From: Candidatus Sodalis pierantonius str. SOPE
Lineage (GTDB): Bacteria; Pseudomonadota; Gammaproteobacteria; Enterobacterales; Enterobacteriaceae
Assembly: GCF_000517405.1 (NCBI RefSeq)
Contig: NZ_CP006568.1
Span: 1-64,000 of the forward strand
Reading direction: 5' to 3'
DNA length: 64,000 bases
In this document: positions 9,953 through 19,676 of the stretch, piece after piece
How the letters are laid out: the number at the start of each line of letters is the position of its first letter
How positions within the stretch are numbered: position 1 is the first letter of the stretch
Made by a program: the position numbers and the translations under genes
The notes under the pieces: generated by a model
The model's input: only the letters and a program-made list of their open reading frames with translations
Database searches by the model: none
Told to the model about the DNA's origin: nothing

Positions 9953-9972
9953 CGCCTTGATAGGAGGGTGAT

Positions 9973-10395
9973 ATGGCTGCAAAAACTTACTATCTGGATG
10001 TGGTCAGCGCCGAAAAACAGATGTTTTCCGGGCTGGTTGAGAAAATCCAGATGACGGGTAGCGGGGGCGAATTGGGGATTTTCCCCGGTCACGCGCCGCT
10101 GCTCACCGCCATTAAGCCCGGTATGGTGCGTATCGTTAAAGAGCACGGCAACGAAGAGTATATCTACTTGTCCGGTGGTGTACTCGAAGTGCAGCCCAGT
10201 ACGGTAACCGTACTGGCCGATGCCGCCATTCGCGGCAAGGATCTTGACGAAGCGAGGGCGATGGAGTCCAAGCGCAAGGCGGAAGAGCATATCAATAACT
10301 CCCACGGTGATATTGATTATGCCCAGGCGTCGGCCGAGCTCTCCAAAGCGCTGGCGAAACTGCGGGTCATCGAACTGACCAAAAAAGTGATGTAA
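9973..10395 (+). CDS. atpC: F1Fo ATP synthase subunit epsilon
   Basis: Rotor subunit that inhibits ATP hydrolysis. It has 140 aa (E. coli 139), with an N-terminal beta-sandwich including GELGIFPGHAPLLTAIKPG and a C-terminal helical hairpin. It is the last gene of the operon. An AGGAGGG ribosome-binding site lies just before the ATG, and a terminator hairpin follows. Confidence 0.97.
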   Translation: MAAKTYYLDVVSAEKQMFSGLVEKIQMTGSGGELGIFPGHAPLLTAIKPGMVRIVKEHGNEEYIYLSGGVLEVQPSTVTVLADAAIRGKDLDEARAMESKRKAEEHINNSHGDIDYAQASAELSKALAKLRVIELTKKVM

Positions 10396-10411
10396 TCAAT
10401 AGTGAATCATG

Positions 10412-10440
10412 AAAGGCTGGTCGCGATGACCGGCTTTTTT
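10412..10440 (+). terminator. rho-independent terminator of the atp operon, hit by an IS
   Basis: AAAGGCTGGTC (10412-10422) pairs with GACCGGCTTTT (10428-10438) as an 11-bp stem with two G-U pairs and a 5-nt loop, followed by a T run. An IS256 copy begins at 10441, inside the T run. The 8-bp target duplication GCTTTTTT (10433-10440 and 11756-11763) leaves the stem and six T residues on the atp side, so termination may still work. Confidence 0.9.
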
Positions 10441-11755
10441 GAGCCTGTTTAGAAATTTGTGTATTTGCCTGATTTTGATATGTTCAATCCAACATCAAAA
10501 ACAGGTTAATTTATGGACGAAAAACAGTTGCAGGCTCTGGCTAACGAACTGGCCAAAAATCTCAAAACCCCTGAAGATCTCAGTCACTTCGATCGGCTGC
10601 TGAAAAAAATTAGCGTCGAAGCAGCTCTCAATGCCGAAATGACCCATCACCTCGGCTACGATAAAAATCAGCCTAAACCGGGGACCAACGCCCGCAACGG
10701 ATATTCCACAAAAACCGTTATCACTGGCGATGGCCCGCTGGCGCTGCGTACTCCGCGCGATCGTGACGGTTCCTTTGAACCGCAACTGGTGAAGAAGAAC
10801 CAGACCCGGATTACCGGGATGGATAACCAGATTTTATCGTTGTACGCCAAAGGGATGACCACCCGCGAGATCGCCGCCGCGTTCAAAGAGCTGTATGACG
10901 CCGATGTCTCGCCGGCGCTGGTCTCAAAGGTCACCGATGCGGTCATGGAGCAGGTTGTCGAATGGCAAAACCGGCCTCTGGATGCAGTCTATCCCATTGT
11001 TTATCTTGACTGTATCGTTCTAAAAGTCCGGCAGGACAGCCGCATCATCAACAAATCTGTGTTCCTGGCGCTGGGCATCAACATCGAAGGCCAGAAAGAG
11101 TTGCTAGGTATGTGGCTGGCCGAAAATGAAGGCGCAAAGTTCTGGCTGAACGTGCTGACAGAGCTGAAAAACCGCGGCCTGAACGATATCCTTATCGCCT
11201 GCGTAGACGGGCTGAAAGGTTTCCCTGACGCTATTAACGCGGTGTATCCGGAGGCGCGGCTCCAGCTGTGTATCGTACATATGGTGCGCAACAGCCTGCG
11301 GTTCGTCTCCTGGAAGGACTACAAGGCCGTCACCCGCGACCTGAAAGCTATCTATCAGGCCCCTACGAAAGAAGCCGGCTTGCAGGCGCTGGAAGCGTTC
11401 TCCAGTGCCTGGGACATCCGCTACCCGCAAATAAGTCGAAGCTGGCAGACAAACTGGGCCAATCTGGCCACGTTCTTTGCCTACCCAACGGACATCCGCA
11501 AGGTGATCTACACGACCAACGCCATCGAGTCGTTAAACAGCGTGATCCGGCATGCCATCAAAAAGCGCAAGGTGTTCCCGACCGACGACGCAGTGAAAAA
11601 GGTGGTGTGGCTGGCGATACAGGCGGCCTCACAGAAATGGACAATGCCTTTGAGGGACTGGCGCATGGCAATGAGCCGCTTTATTATCGAGTTCGGTGAC
11701 CGCCTGGACGGTCACTTCTGAGAAAAGGCATTTACACAGAATCGTGTACAGGGTC
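10441..11755 (+). mobile_element. IS256-family insertion sequence, copy 1 (complete)
   Basis: The element is 1315 bp. Imperfect terminal inverted repeats begin GAGCCTGTTTAGAAATTTGT on the left and, in reverse complement, GACCCTGTACACGATTCTGT on the right. It is flanked by the 8-bp direct repeat GCTTTTTT, the size typical of this family. It carries one transposase gene that appears intact. It is the reference copy for the other five in the window. Confidence 0.96.
10513..11721 (+). CDS. IS256-family transposase (intact)
   Basis: DDE/mutator-type transposase of 402 aa. The catalytic core includes YLDCIVLKVRQD (first Asp), IACVDGLKGFPDAI (second Asp) and TNAIESLNSVIR (third, Glu). The N-terminal part carries the DNA-binding region. 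A purine-rich stretch before the ATG is weak as a ribosome-binding site. It is full length without stops, so this copy is potentially able to move. Copy 3 differs from it by a few residues. Confidence 0.95.
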   Translation: MDEKQLQALANELAKNLKTPEDLSHFDRLLKKISVEAALNAEMTHHLGYDKNQPKPGTNARNGYSTKTVITGDGPLALRTPRDRDGSFEPQLVKKNQTRITGMDNQILSLYAKGMTTREIAAAFKELYDADVSPALVSKVTDAVMEQVVEWQNRPLDAVYPIVYLDCIVLKVRQDSRIINKSVFLALGINIEGQKELLGMWLAENEGAKFWLNVLTELKNRGLNDILIACVDGLKGFPDAINAVYPEARLQLCIVHMVRNSLRFVSWKDYKAVTRDLKAIYQAPTKEAGLQALEAFSSAWDIRYPQISRSWQTNWANLATFFAYPTDIRKVIYTTNAIESLNSVIRHAIKKRKVFPTDDAVKKVVWLAIQAASQKWTMPLRDWRMAMSRFIIEFGDRLDGHF

Positions 11756-11880
11756 GCTTTTTTTTATCTTTTTAATTAAGTCGCGGAATATTCACCGGCC
11801 TATGTGGGCAATTTCAGGTCCGCGTCGCTGAAAAAAACACCAGTTACGCCGCCATTTTCCTTTCTGGCAACACAATTGCT

Positions 11881-12003
11881 AGTTCCGGTCACATCCGATC
11901 ACTGATTCCGATTTCACCCGATCACTAATTCTGATTTCATCCGATCACTGATTCCGGTCGCCCGATCAGCGATTCCGATTCTGTCCGATCGCTCATCTTC
12001 TGT
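11881..12003. repeat. terminal repeat array of the IS21 element (left end)
   Basis: Five imperfect units of roughly 22 bp with the core CCGATCA and ATTCCG lie between the left terminus and the istA promoter area. Similar units occur inside the right end (14376-14440 and 15770-15785). Such multiple sites are typical transposase-binding sites of IS21 elements. The mirrored array is present in copy 2 near 49080-49170. Confidence 0.8.
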
Positions 12004-12039
12004 TCCGCCATACTCTGGATACTTTTAGCTTCCGGGGGC

Positions 12040-13589
12040 ATGGCACGTAAAAAGAAGAAAGCGAGAACGGAAATGTGCATTTATATTAATGTGTTACGTA
12101 TGAAATTCGAGCCGCGTCGCTCGAATCGCACTATCGCAGCAGCGCTCGGCATAGGCTGTACTACCGTGCACGATATCCTCGGCCGATTCACGGTAGCTAA
12201 CCTGGTCTGGCCATTGCCGGCGGAACTGTCCCCCGTCGACCTCGACCGCCTGCTCTATCCCGGCAAATCCGGAAAAGTTATCAATACATTACCCAGCTGG
12301 CTTGATATCGATACCGAGTTAAGCCGCAAGGGCATGACCAAGCAGCTGCTCTGGATGGAATATCAGTCCGCCGTGGGCGGTGATGCCCTCGGTTACTCAC
12401 AGTTTTGTGCACTGTTCTGTGACTGGAAAAAGAAGCAGCGGCGTTCTATGCGCATGGAGCACAAGGCTGGCGAAAAGCTCTTCATCGACTTCTGTGGCCC
12501 CACCGTACCTATCGTCAACCCTGCGACCGGTAGCGTACGCCAGGTCGCTATCTTCGTCGCTGCCATGGGCGTGTCAGGCTATGCGTATATCGAAGCCTGC
12601 GAAGGGCAGGACATGGCATCGTGGCTCAACGCCAATAGCCGCTGTCTGCACTTCATGGGTGGGGTTCCGGAGCTGATGATACCTGATAATCTGCGCAGCG
12701 CTGTCAGCACCCCTGACCGCTATGAGCCGGTCATAAACCAGAGCTACCAGGCGCTGGCAAATCACTATGAGACAGTGGTGCTACCGGCGCGCCCGAGAAA
12801 ACCGAAAGACTAGGCGAAGGCAGAATCAACTGTGCAGCTGGTAGAACGCTGGATTTTGGCCCGGTTGCGTAAACGTAGGTTCTACTCGCTGGCCGAACTC
12901 AACCAGGTGATACGAGAACTCAATCATGAGTTGAATCTGCGCCCGATGCGTCATTACGGCGGACAAAGTCGCCTTGAACGCTTCGAGCAGCTGGACAAAC
13001 CGGCTCTTGGGCCTCTACCGCCCACACAATGGGAATACAGTGAGTATTTCGTTGCCCGAGTGGGACCTGATTACCACATAGACTACGGCAAAAACTGGTA
13101 CTCGGTGCCGCATCCGCTGGTTGGCGAGCGCGTTGACGTCATCGCCACCCAACGGCTGGTGCAAATCCACCATAAGGGCGTCTGCGTGGCTACGCACCCT
13201 CGCAGCGATAACGCCTATAGGCACACGACTCAGGCGGCGCACATGCCGGCTAACCATAAGGGGCAGAGTCAGTGGACGCCGGAAAGGCTGTACAGTTGGG
13301 CTCTGTCGGTGGGTGTGTGCACACTGAAGTGGTCGAGTCCATCCAAAAGAGCAAAGCCCATCCGGAGCAGGCTTACCGCTCCGTGCTGGGGCTACTCAAT
13401 CTGCAACGGCGCTATGAGACGACGCGACTGGAGAAGGCCTGCGCGCTGGCGTTGGAGAAAGGGTGCATTAACCGCTCTTTCATAGCCAACGTATTGAAAC
13501 ACGGCCGTGAAAGTGAGGTCACCCAGGACGGAGCCGGAGTATCAATGCTGGTTCACGAAAACCTCCGAGGTCCGGACAGTTATCACTAA
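12040..13589 (+). pseudogene. istA: istA transposase of the IS21 element, nonsense and frameshift
   Basis: The product would be about 516 aa, with an N-terminal helix-turn-helix (SNRTIAAALGIGCTTVHDIL) and a DDE integrase core (FIDFCGPTVPIV). Compared with copy 2 in this window, codon AAG became the amber TAG at 12811-12813, and one A is missing near 13327, shifting the frame for the last quarter. The C-terminal part is still recognisable up to 13589. Not functional as read. Confidence 0.93.
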
Positions 13590-13600
13590 GGAGAATAAAT

Positions 13601-14349
13601 ATGGATACACTGTTAATGGCTCTGCGAGAGCTGAAGTTGTCGGCAATGGTCCAGGCGTTGGAGACGCAACGCGAACTCCCGGGGAGTTATGGGGAGCTGG
13701 GGTTCGAGGAGCGGTTGTCGCTGATGGTAGAAGCGGAAAATTTGCATAAAAAAACAACCACATATGCCGTCTTCGACGGCAATCGCAAATGCGCTTGCAG
13801 GCAAAACCGGAAGATATCCGCTATATCCCTAGCCGAGGAGTGACACCGGAACAGATGCGAGATCTGCTAGGGGGACAATATCTGAAATATCAGAAAAGCA
13901 TACTCATCACGGGGCCGACAGGTACGGGCAAAACCTGGCTCAGTTGTGCGCTTGGTGAGCAGGCATGCCGGCAGCAATATAGCGTGCGTTACTGGCGAGT
14001 GGGTCGGTTGCTGGCCCATCTTCACCAGTGTCAGGTAGACGGGACCTATCTAAAACAGCTTAATCAGTTAGAAAAAATAGAGTTACTGATCTTGGACGAA
14101 GTGGGCCTAGAATCAATAAGTCCGATGCAGGCAACGATACTGTTGGAGGTGATGGAAGATCGCTACGACAAAAGCAGCAGCATCCTGATCAGTCAACTGC
14201 CGGTGAAAAAATGGTATGGACTGATAGAAAACCCCACGACAGCTGACGCGTTACTCGATCGGTTAGTACACCCTAGCTATAGACTGGAACTTAAAGGCGA
14301 ATCACTACGCAAAGAGCAAGGAGTAGCCAGCACAGGAAAAATAGACTAA
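13601..14349 (+). pseudogene. istB: istB ATPase of the IS21 element, frameshifted
   Basis: AAA+ helper of IS21 transposition. The Walker A motif GPTGTGKT and the Walker B region LLILDEVG are present in the downstream frame. One base is missing in the A-run near 13748 relative to the intact copy 2 (46724-47473), so the first about 48 residues and the rest are in different frames. An AAGGAG ribosome-binding site precedes the ATG. Confidence 0.93.
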
Positions 14350-14445
14350 ACCCGAGTCAGAAGATGAGCGAACACATGATCGAATATCACTGGAATGGGT
14401 GATCGGAAAATATCGGAATAACTGATCGGATGTCGCCGGAACAGC

Positions 14446-15761
14446 GAGCCTGTTTAGAAATTTGTGTATTTGCCTGATTTTGATATGTTCAATCCAACAT
14501 CAAAAACAGGTTAATTTATGGACGAAAAACAGTTGCAGGCTCTGGCTAACGAACTGGCCAAAAATCTCAAAACCCCTGAAGATCTCAGTCACTTCGATCG
14601 GCTGCTGAAAAAAATCAGCGTCGAAGCAGCTCTCAATGCCGAAATGACCCATCACCTCGGCTACGATAAAAATCAGCCTAAACCGGGGACCAACGCCCGC
14701 AACGGCTATTCCACAAAAACCGTTACCACTGGCGATGGCCCGCTGGCGCTGCGTACTCCGCGCGATCGTGACGGTTCCTTTGAACCGCAACTGGTGAAGA
14801 AGAACCAGACCCGGATTACCGGGATGGATAACCAGATTTTATCGTTGTACGCCAAAGGGATGACCACCCGCGAGATCGCCGCCGCGTTCAAAGAGCTGTA
14901 TGACGCCGATGTCTCGCCGGCGCTGGTCTCAAAGGTCACCGATGCGGTCATGGAGCAGGTTGTCGAATGGCAAAACCGGCCTCTGGATGCAGTCTATCCC
15001 ATTGTTTATCTTGACTGTATCGTTCTAAAAGTCCGGCAGGACAGCCGCATCATCAACAAATCTGTGTTCCTGGCGCTGGGCATCAACATCGAAGGCCAGA
15101 AAGAGTTGCTAGGTATGTGGCTGGCCGAAAATGAAGGCGCAAAGTTCTGGCTGAACGTGCTGACAGAGCTGAAAAACCGCGGCCTGAACGATATCCTTAT
15201 CGCCTGCGTAGACGGGCTGAAAGGTTTCCCTGACGCTATTAACGCGGTGTATCCGGAGGCGCGGCTCCAGCTGTGTATCGTACATATGGTGCGCAACAGC
15301 CTGCGGTTCGTCTCCTGGAAGGACTACAAGGCCGTCACCCGCGACCCTGAAAGCTATCTATCAGGCCCCTACGGAAGAAGCCGGCTTGCAGGCGCTGGAA
15401 GCGTTCTCCAGTGCCTGGGACATCCGCTACCCGCAAATAAGTCGAAGCTGGCAGGCAAACTGGGCCAATCTGGCCACGTTCTTTGCCTACCCAACGGACA
15501 TCCGCAAGGTGATCTACACGACCAACGCCATCGAGTCGTTAAACAGCGTGATCCGGCATGCCATCAAAAAGCGCAAGGTGTTCCCGACCGACGACGCAGT
15601 GAAAAAGGTGGTGTGGCTGGCGATACAGGCGGCCTCACAGAAATGGACAATGCCTTTGAGGGACTGGCGCATGGCAATGAGCCGCTTTATTATCGAGTTC
15701 GGTGACCGCCTGGACGGTCACTTCTGAGAAAAGGCATTTACACAGAATCGTGTACAGGGTC
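14446..15761 (+). mobile_element. IS256-family insertion sequence, copy 2, inside the IS21 element
   Basis: 1316 bp with the same ends as copy 1. It is flanked by a perfect 8-bp direct repeat GGAACAGC (14438-14445 and 15762-15769), which shows simple insertion into the right-end repeats of the IS21 element. It is one base longer than copies 1 and 3 because of an inserted C near 15346 in the transposase gene. Confidence 0.95.
14518..15727 (+). pseudogene. IS256-family transposase, frameshifted
   Basis: It is nearly identical to the 402-aa transposase of copy 1. An extra C near 15346 (GACCCTG instead of GACCTG) shifts the frame after about residue 276, so the part carrying the third catalytic residue (TNAIESLNSVIR) is in another frame (15386-15727). 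Confidence 0.94.
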
Positions 15762-15924
15762 GGAACAGCTGATCGGATACGTCGGAATCTGCACCAATCG
15801 TGACAAATAGCCTTAGCGCCGGACGGCTACGCCCTGTAAAGTGTTTTTCATGCCAAAATATGTAGTAATCCCGCCTGCGAACGGGTTTACTTTCGTCTGA
15901 TAAACAGGATTCCACAGGATGGTT

Positions 15925-17301
15925 ATGTCGAATCGAGCATTAAGCGTGGTTGTCCTTGCCGCCGGCAAGGGAAGTCGAATGTTTTCCGCCTTGCCGAAAG
16001 TGCTGCATCCCCTGGCCGGTAAAGCTCTGGTGCAACACGTTATTGATGCCGCAACCCAGCTGGGCGCGGCGCGCATCCATCTGGTCTACGGTCACGGCGG
16101 CGAATTGCTGCGTGAACGGCTCGCCCGTCAGGATGCCCCCCTGAATTGGGTGCTGCAGGCCGAGCAGCGCGGCACCGGCCATGCCGTACAGCAGACGCTG
16201 GCGGATCTGCGCGACGAGGAAGATGTCCTGATCCTGTACGGCGATGTCCCGCTTATTTCTCCCGACACTTTGCAGCGCTTGCTGACGGCAAGGCCGGAAG
16301 GCGGTATTGGCCTATTGACGGTAACGCTGGACAATCCCGAGGGCTATGGCCGTATCGTGCGCACCGACGGCGAGGTGGTCGGTATTGTTGAGCAGAAAGA
16401 CGCCAGCGAACAGCAGCGGCAAATAAAGGAAATCAACACCGGTATTCTGGTGGCCGGCGGCGGCGATTTGAAACGCTGGCTGGGGCAGTTAACCAACCAT
16501 AACGCGCAGGGCGAGTTCTATTTGACGGACATTATCGCCATGGCCTGGCACGAAGGCCGAAAAATCAATACGGTGCAGCCCTCGCGGCATAGCGAAGTCG
16601 AAGGGGTGAATAACCGGCTACAGCTTGCGCGTCTGGAGCGGCTATTTCAGCAAGAGCAGGCGGAGCGTCTTTTGCTGGCCGGTGTGATGCTGTCCGATCC
16701 GATGCGTTTCGATTTGCGCGGCGAACTGCGTCACGGACAGGATGTCTCCATTGACACCAACGTCATCCTTGAGGGCCGGGTGACGCTCGGCAACCGGGTG
16801 ATAATTGGTACCGGTTGCGTCCTGAAAAATGTGGTCATCGGTGATGATGTGGTCGTTAGCCCTTATACCGTTATCGAAGACGCCCGCGTGGCGGCGCACA
16901 GTACTCTCGGTCCCTTTGCCCGACTGCGCCCCGGCAGCGAGCTGGAGGAGGGCGCGCACGTGGGTAATTTTGTCGAAATGAAACAGGCCCGCCTGGGCAA
17001 AGGGTCGAAAGCCGGCCATCTTAGCTACCTCGGGGACGCCGAGATAGGGGCACAGGTCAATATCGGCGCCGGTACCATCACCTGCAATTATGATGGCGCT
17101 AACAAGCATAAAACCGTGATCGGCGACAATGTCTTCGTCGGCTCCGATAGCCAACTGGTGGCGCCGGTAACCCTTGGCCGCGGCGCCACCATCGGCGCCG
17201 GCACGACCGTTACGCGCGATGTGGCCGACGGCGAAATGGTCATCAGTCGGATCCGTCAGTTTCCCATTGCCAACTGGACGCGGCCGGTGAAGAAAAAATG
17301 A
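15925..17301 (+). CDS. glmU: bifunctional UDP-GlcNAc pyrophosphorylase / glucosamine-1-phosphate N-acetyltransferase
   Basis: Makes UDP-GlcNAc for peptidoglycan and LPS. The N-terminal uridylyltransferase motif is LAAGKGSRM; the C-terminal half is a left-handed beta helix with hexapeptide repeats (for example NIGAGTITCNYDG) and ends RPVKKK as in E. coli. The ATG at 15925 is preferred over the in-frame ATG at 15919 because the AGG at 15914-15916 is then well spaced; this gives 458 aa (E. coli 456). The upstream ISs have displaced it from the atp operon, so it must use its own promoter within about 130 bp or read-through from an IS. Confidence 0.97.
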   Translation: MSNRALSVVVLAAGKGSRMFSALPKVLHPLAGKALVQHVIDAATQLGAARIHLVYGHGGELLRERLARQDAPLNWVLQAEQRGTGHAVQQTLADLRDEEDVLILYGDVPLISPDTLQRLLTARPEGGIGLLTVTLDNPEGYGRIVRTDGEVVGIVEQKDASEQQRQIKEINTGILVAGGGDLKRWLGQLTNHNAQGEFYLTDIIAMAWHEGRKINTVQPSRHSEVEGVNNRLQLARLERLFQQEQAERLLLAGVMLSDPMRFDLRGELRHGQDVSIDTNVILEGRVTLGNRVIIGTGCVLKNVVIGDDVVVSPYTVIEDARVAAHSTLGPFARLRPGSELEEGAHVGNFVEMKQARLGKGSKAGHLSYLGDAEIGAQVNIGAGTITCNYDGANKHKTVIGDNVFVGSDSQLVAPVTLGRGATIGAGTTVTRDVADGEMVISRIRQFPIANWTRPVKKK

Positions 17302-17449
17302 GGATGCGGCCGCCCTTAGCGGGTGGTTTTGTCCGCCGCGCTACCCTAAAGCGGCCGGCAAGACCCGCGGCGTGTAGCGGCGCCGCGCCGGTCGGATTTG
17401 GTGCTAGCTCATAACGGCGATTGCAGCCGTTTAATCAGGAATAACCGAG

Positions 17450-19282
17450 ATGTGTGGAATAGTAGGCGCGGTTGCGCAGCGTGATATTGCCGAGATCCTG
17501 TTGGAGGGATTACGTCGTCTTGAGTATCGTGGATATGATTCCGCCGGCCTGGCGGTGGTGGACAATGACGGCCATCTGCAGCGCCTGCGTCGGGTGGGAA
17601 AAGTCAGCGCACTGACCGAGGCGGCACAGGCGCACCCGCTCTCCGGCGGCACTGGTATTGCCCATACCCGCTGGGCGACTCACGGCGAGCCGACGGAAAA
17701 TAACGCGCATCCCCACGTCTCGGGGCACATCGTGGTCGTCCATAACGGCATCATCGAAAATCATGAACCGCTGTGCGAGCAGCTACGCGAACGCGGCTAC
17801 ACGTTCGTTACACAAACCGACACTGAAGTGATCGCGCATTTGGCGCATTGGGAACAGCGCCAGCAGGGCGGCGCGCTCTTTGAGGTGATGCAGCGGGTGG
17901 TAGGCGCGCTGCGTGGCGCCTACGGCACGGTTATTATGGATAGCCGCGATCCCAGCGTGCTGGTGGCGGCACGCTCCGGCAGTCCGCTGGTGATTGGCCG
18001 CGGCGTCGGCGAGAACTTCCTGGTCTCCGATCAACTGGCGCTGCTGCCCGTCACCCGCCGCTTTATGTTCCTCGAAGAGGGCGACATCGCCGAAATTACC
18101 CGCCGTACCGTTCGGGTATGGGACCAGGCCGGCGAGAGCGTGGAGCGGCCGGAAATCGAATCCCAGGTAAAATACGACGTCGGCGATAAAGGGCTGTACC
18201 GCCACTATATGCAAAAGGAAATTTTTGAGCAGCCGCAAGCGATCAAAAACACGCTGGAAGGTCGCTTTAGCCATGGAGAGGTAACGCTGTCGGAATTGGG
18301 CGACGGCGCAGATGCGTTACTACGCCAGGTGCAGCACGTGCAGATTATTGCCTGCGGCACCTCCTACCACTCCGCCATGGTCTCCCGCTATTGGTTCGAG
18401 GCGCTGGCCGGCGTGCCCTGCGATGTGGAAATCGCCTCCGAGTTTCGCTACCGCAAACCCGCAGTGCGTCCCGACAGTTTGCTGATCACCCTCTCCCAGT
18501 CCGGCGAGACCGCCGATACTCTGGCGGCGCTGCGGTTGACCAAAGCCCTCGGCTATCTGGGTTCGCTTGCCATCTGTAATGTCGCCGGCTCTTCGCTGGT
18601 GCGCGAATCGGATATGGCGCTGATGACCCGGGCCGGCACCGAAATCGGCGTAGCTTCCACCAAAGCGTTCACTACCCAGTTGACGGTGCTGTTGATGCTG
18701 GTGGCGCGTATCGGCCGCCCGCGCGGTATGGACCAGGGGGTAGAGGAAGATATCGTTCATGCTCTACAGGTGCTGCCGAGCCGCATCGAGCAAATGCTGT
18801 CGCTGGATAAGCCCATTGAAACGCTGGCCGAAGGCTTTTCCGATAAACATCACGCGCTGTTTTTAGGCCGCGGCGATCTTTACCCTATCGCTATGGAAGG
18901 GGCGCTGAAGCTGAAAGAAATCTCTTATATTCACGCTGAAGCCTATGCCGCCGGGGAATTGAAACATGGCCCGCTGGCGCTTATTGATGCCGATATGCCG
19001 GTGATCGTCATCGCCCCCAACAATGAACTGTTGAAAAAACTGAAATCCAATATAGAAGAAGTGCGTGCCCGGGGGGGATTGCTGTATGTTTTCGCGGAGC
19101 AGGATGCCGGTTTTACCGCCAGCGAAAATATGAAAATTATCCCGCTGCCGCACGTGGAACAGATTGTGGCGCCCATTTTCTACACCGTGCCGATGCAGTT
19201 GCTGGCCTATCACATCGCCCTGATTAAAGGGACTGACGTCGATCAGCCGCGTAATCTGGCTAAATCGGTAACGGTGGAATAA
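17450..19282 (+). CDS. glmS: glutamine-fructose-6-phosphate aminotransferase (isomerizing)
   Basis: First committed enzyme of amino-sugar synthesis, making glucosamine-6-phosphate. The nucleophilic Cys2 follows the start Met (MCGIVGAV). The glutaminase domain spans about residues 1-240, and two SIS domains follow with CGTSYHSA and SQSGETADT. The C-terminus DQPRNLAKSVTVE is the family terminus. It has 610 aa (E. coli 609). It lies 148 bp after glmU; in E. coli the pair is co-transcribed and tuned by GlmY/GlmZ RNAs, but I did not identify such a site here. Confidence 0.98.
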   Translation: MCGIVGAVAQRDIAEILLEGLRRLEYRGYDSAGLAVVDNDGHLQRLRRVGKVSALTEAAQAHPLSGGTGIAHTRWATHGEPTENNAHPHVSGHIVVVHNGIIENHEPLCEQLRERGYTFVTQTDTEVIAHLAHWEQRQQGGALFEVMQRVVGALRGAYGTVIMDSRDPSVLVAARSGSPLVIGRGVGENFLVSDQLALLPVTRRFMFLEEGDIAEITRRTVRVWDQAGESVERPEIESQVKYDVGDKGLYRHYMQKEIFEQPQAIKNTLEGRFSHGEVTLSELGDGADALLRQVQHVQIIACGTSYHSAMVSRYWFEALAGVPCDVEIASEFRYRKPAVRPDSLLITLSQSGETADTLAALRLTKALGYLGSLAICNVAGSSLVRESDMALMTRAGTEIGVASTKAFTTQLTVLLMLVARIGRPRGMDQGVEEDIVHALQVLPSRIEQMLSLDKPIETLAEGFSDKHHALFLGRGDLYPIAMEGALKLKEISYIHAEAYAAGELKHGPLALIDADMPVIVIAPNNELLKKLKSNIEEVRARGGLLYVFAEQDAGFTASENMKIIPLPHVEQIVAPIFYTVPMQLLAYHIALIKGTDVDQPRNLAKSVTVE

Positions 19283-19676
19283 CCTTAATGGTGGGCGCCG
19301 TCGGCCAGGCGCCCGCTGTCAAAGACAGGGAGGTTTTTCAACTTAGAGCGGGTAGACTGCCGTCGGCCCCGCCGTTGCCGCATTTCGGCGAATATACCGC
19401 ATTAAAAGAGACCTCAAGACGCTACCGCTAGCCCGGTCGCGAGAGCGGATGGCGCCGGCGCGGGGGGAGGAAACAATCTAAAGAGACGCAGGGTGTCTGG
19501 TGGTCCGACGCTTAGGCGGTCACATCCAGGCGCAACCGCACCGCGGTATTTTTTGCGGATCTCCAGCGGTAGGTTTTACGTTAAAATCATGCCATTGTCG
19601 TCGAAAGGCGCGGCTGGCGACAACGGGATACGCCCGTCGGGCCGCTACTTCTTGACCTGCCGGAGGACGTGATACC
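19283..19676. other. gene-free spacer after glmS
   Basis: 394 bp without a supported gene. A strong GC hairpin directly after glmS (GGGCGCC at 19293-19299 with GGCGCCC at 19308-19314) could end the glmS transcript, although it lacks a clear T run. This is the position of attTn7 in enterobacteria, but no Tn7 end is visible. The rest is GC-rich and looks like decayed non-coding DNA. Confidence 0.6.

Larger units (their letters stand above)
11877..15793 (+). mobile_element. IS21-family element, copy 1, carrying an IS256 copy
   Basis: The left end starts TGCTAGTTCCGGTCAC; the right end in reverse complement starts TGCAGATTCCGACG, giving the TGC...GCA termini of IS21 elements. Both ends contain repeated sites of the type ATCCGATCAnnnATTCCG. 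About 2.59 kb without the inserted IS256 (14446-15761). The flanks ACAAT and CCAAT may be a 5-bp target duplication with one mismatch. Both istA and istB are broken, so it is immobile on its own. It lies between atpC and glmU. Confidence 0.92.

Noticed and set aside
11881..12003. CRISPR-like short repeats
   Set aside because: The units are imperfect, lack uniform spacers and occur only at the ends of the IS21 elements, so they are transposase-binding repeats.
19283..19676. Tn7-like insertion after glmS
   Set aside because: The place fits attTn7, but no Tn7 end, tns gene or 5-bp duplication is visible.
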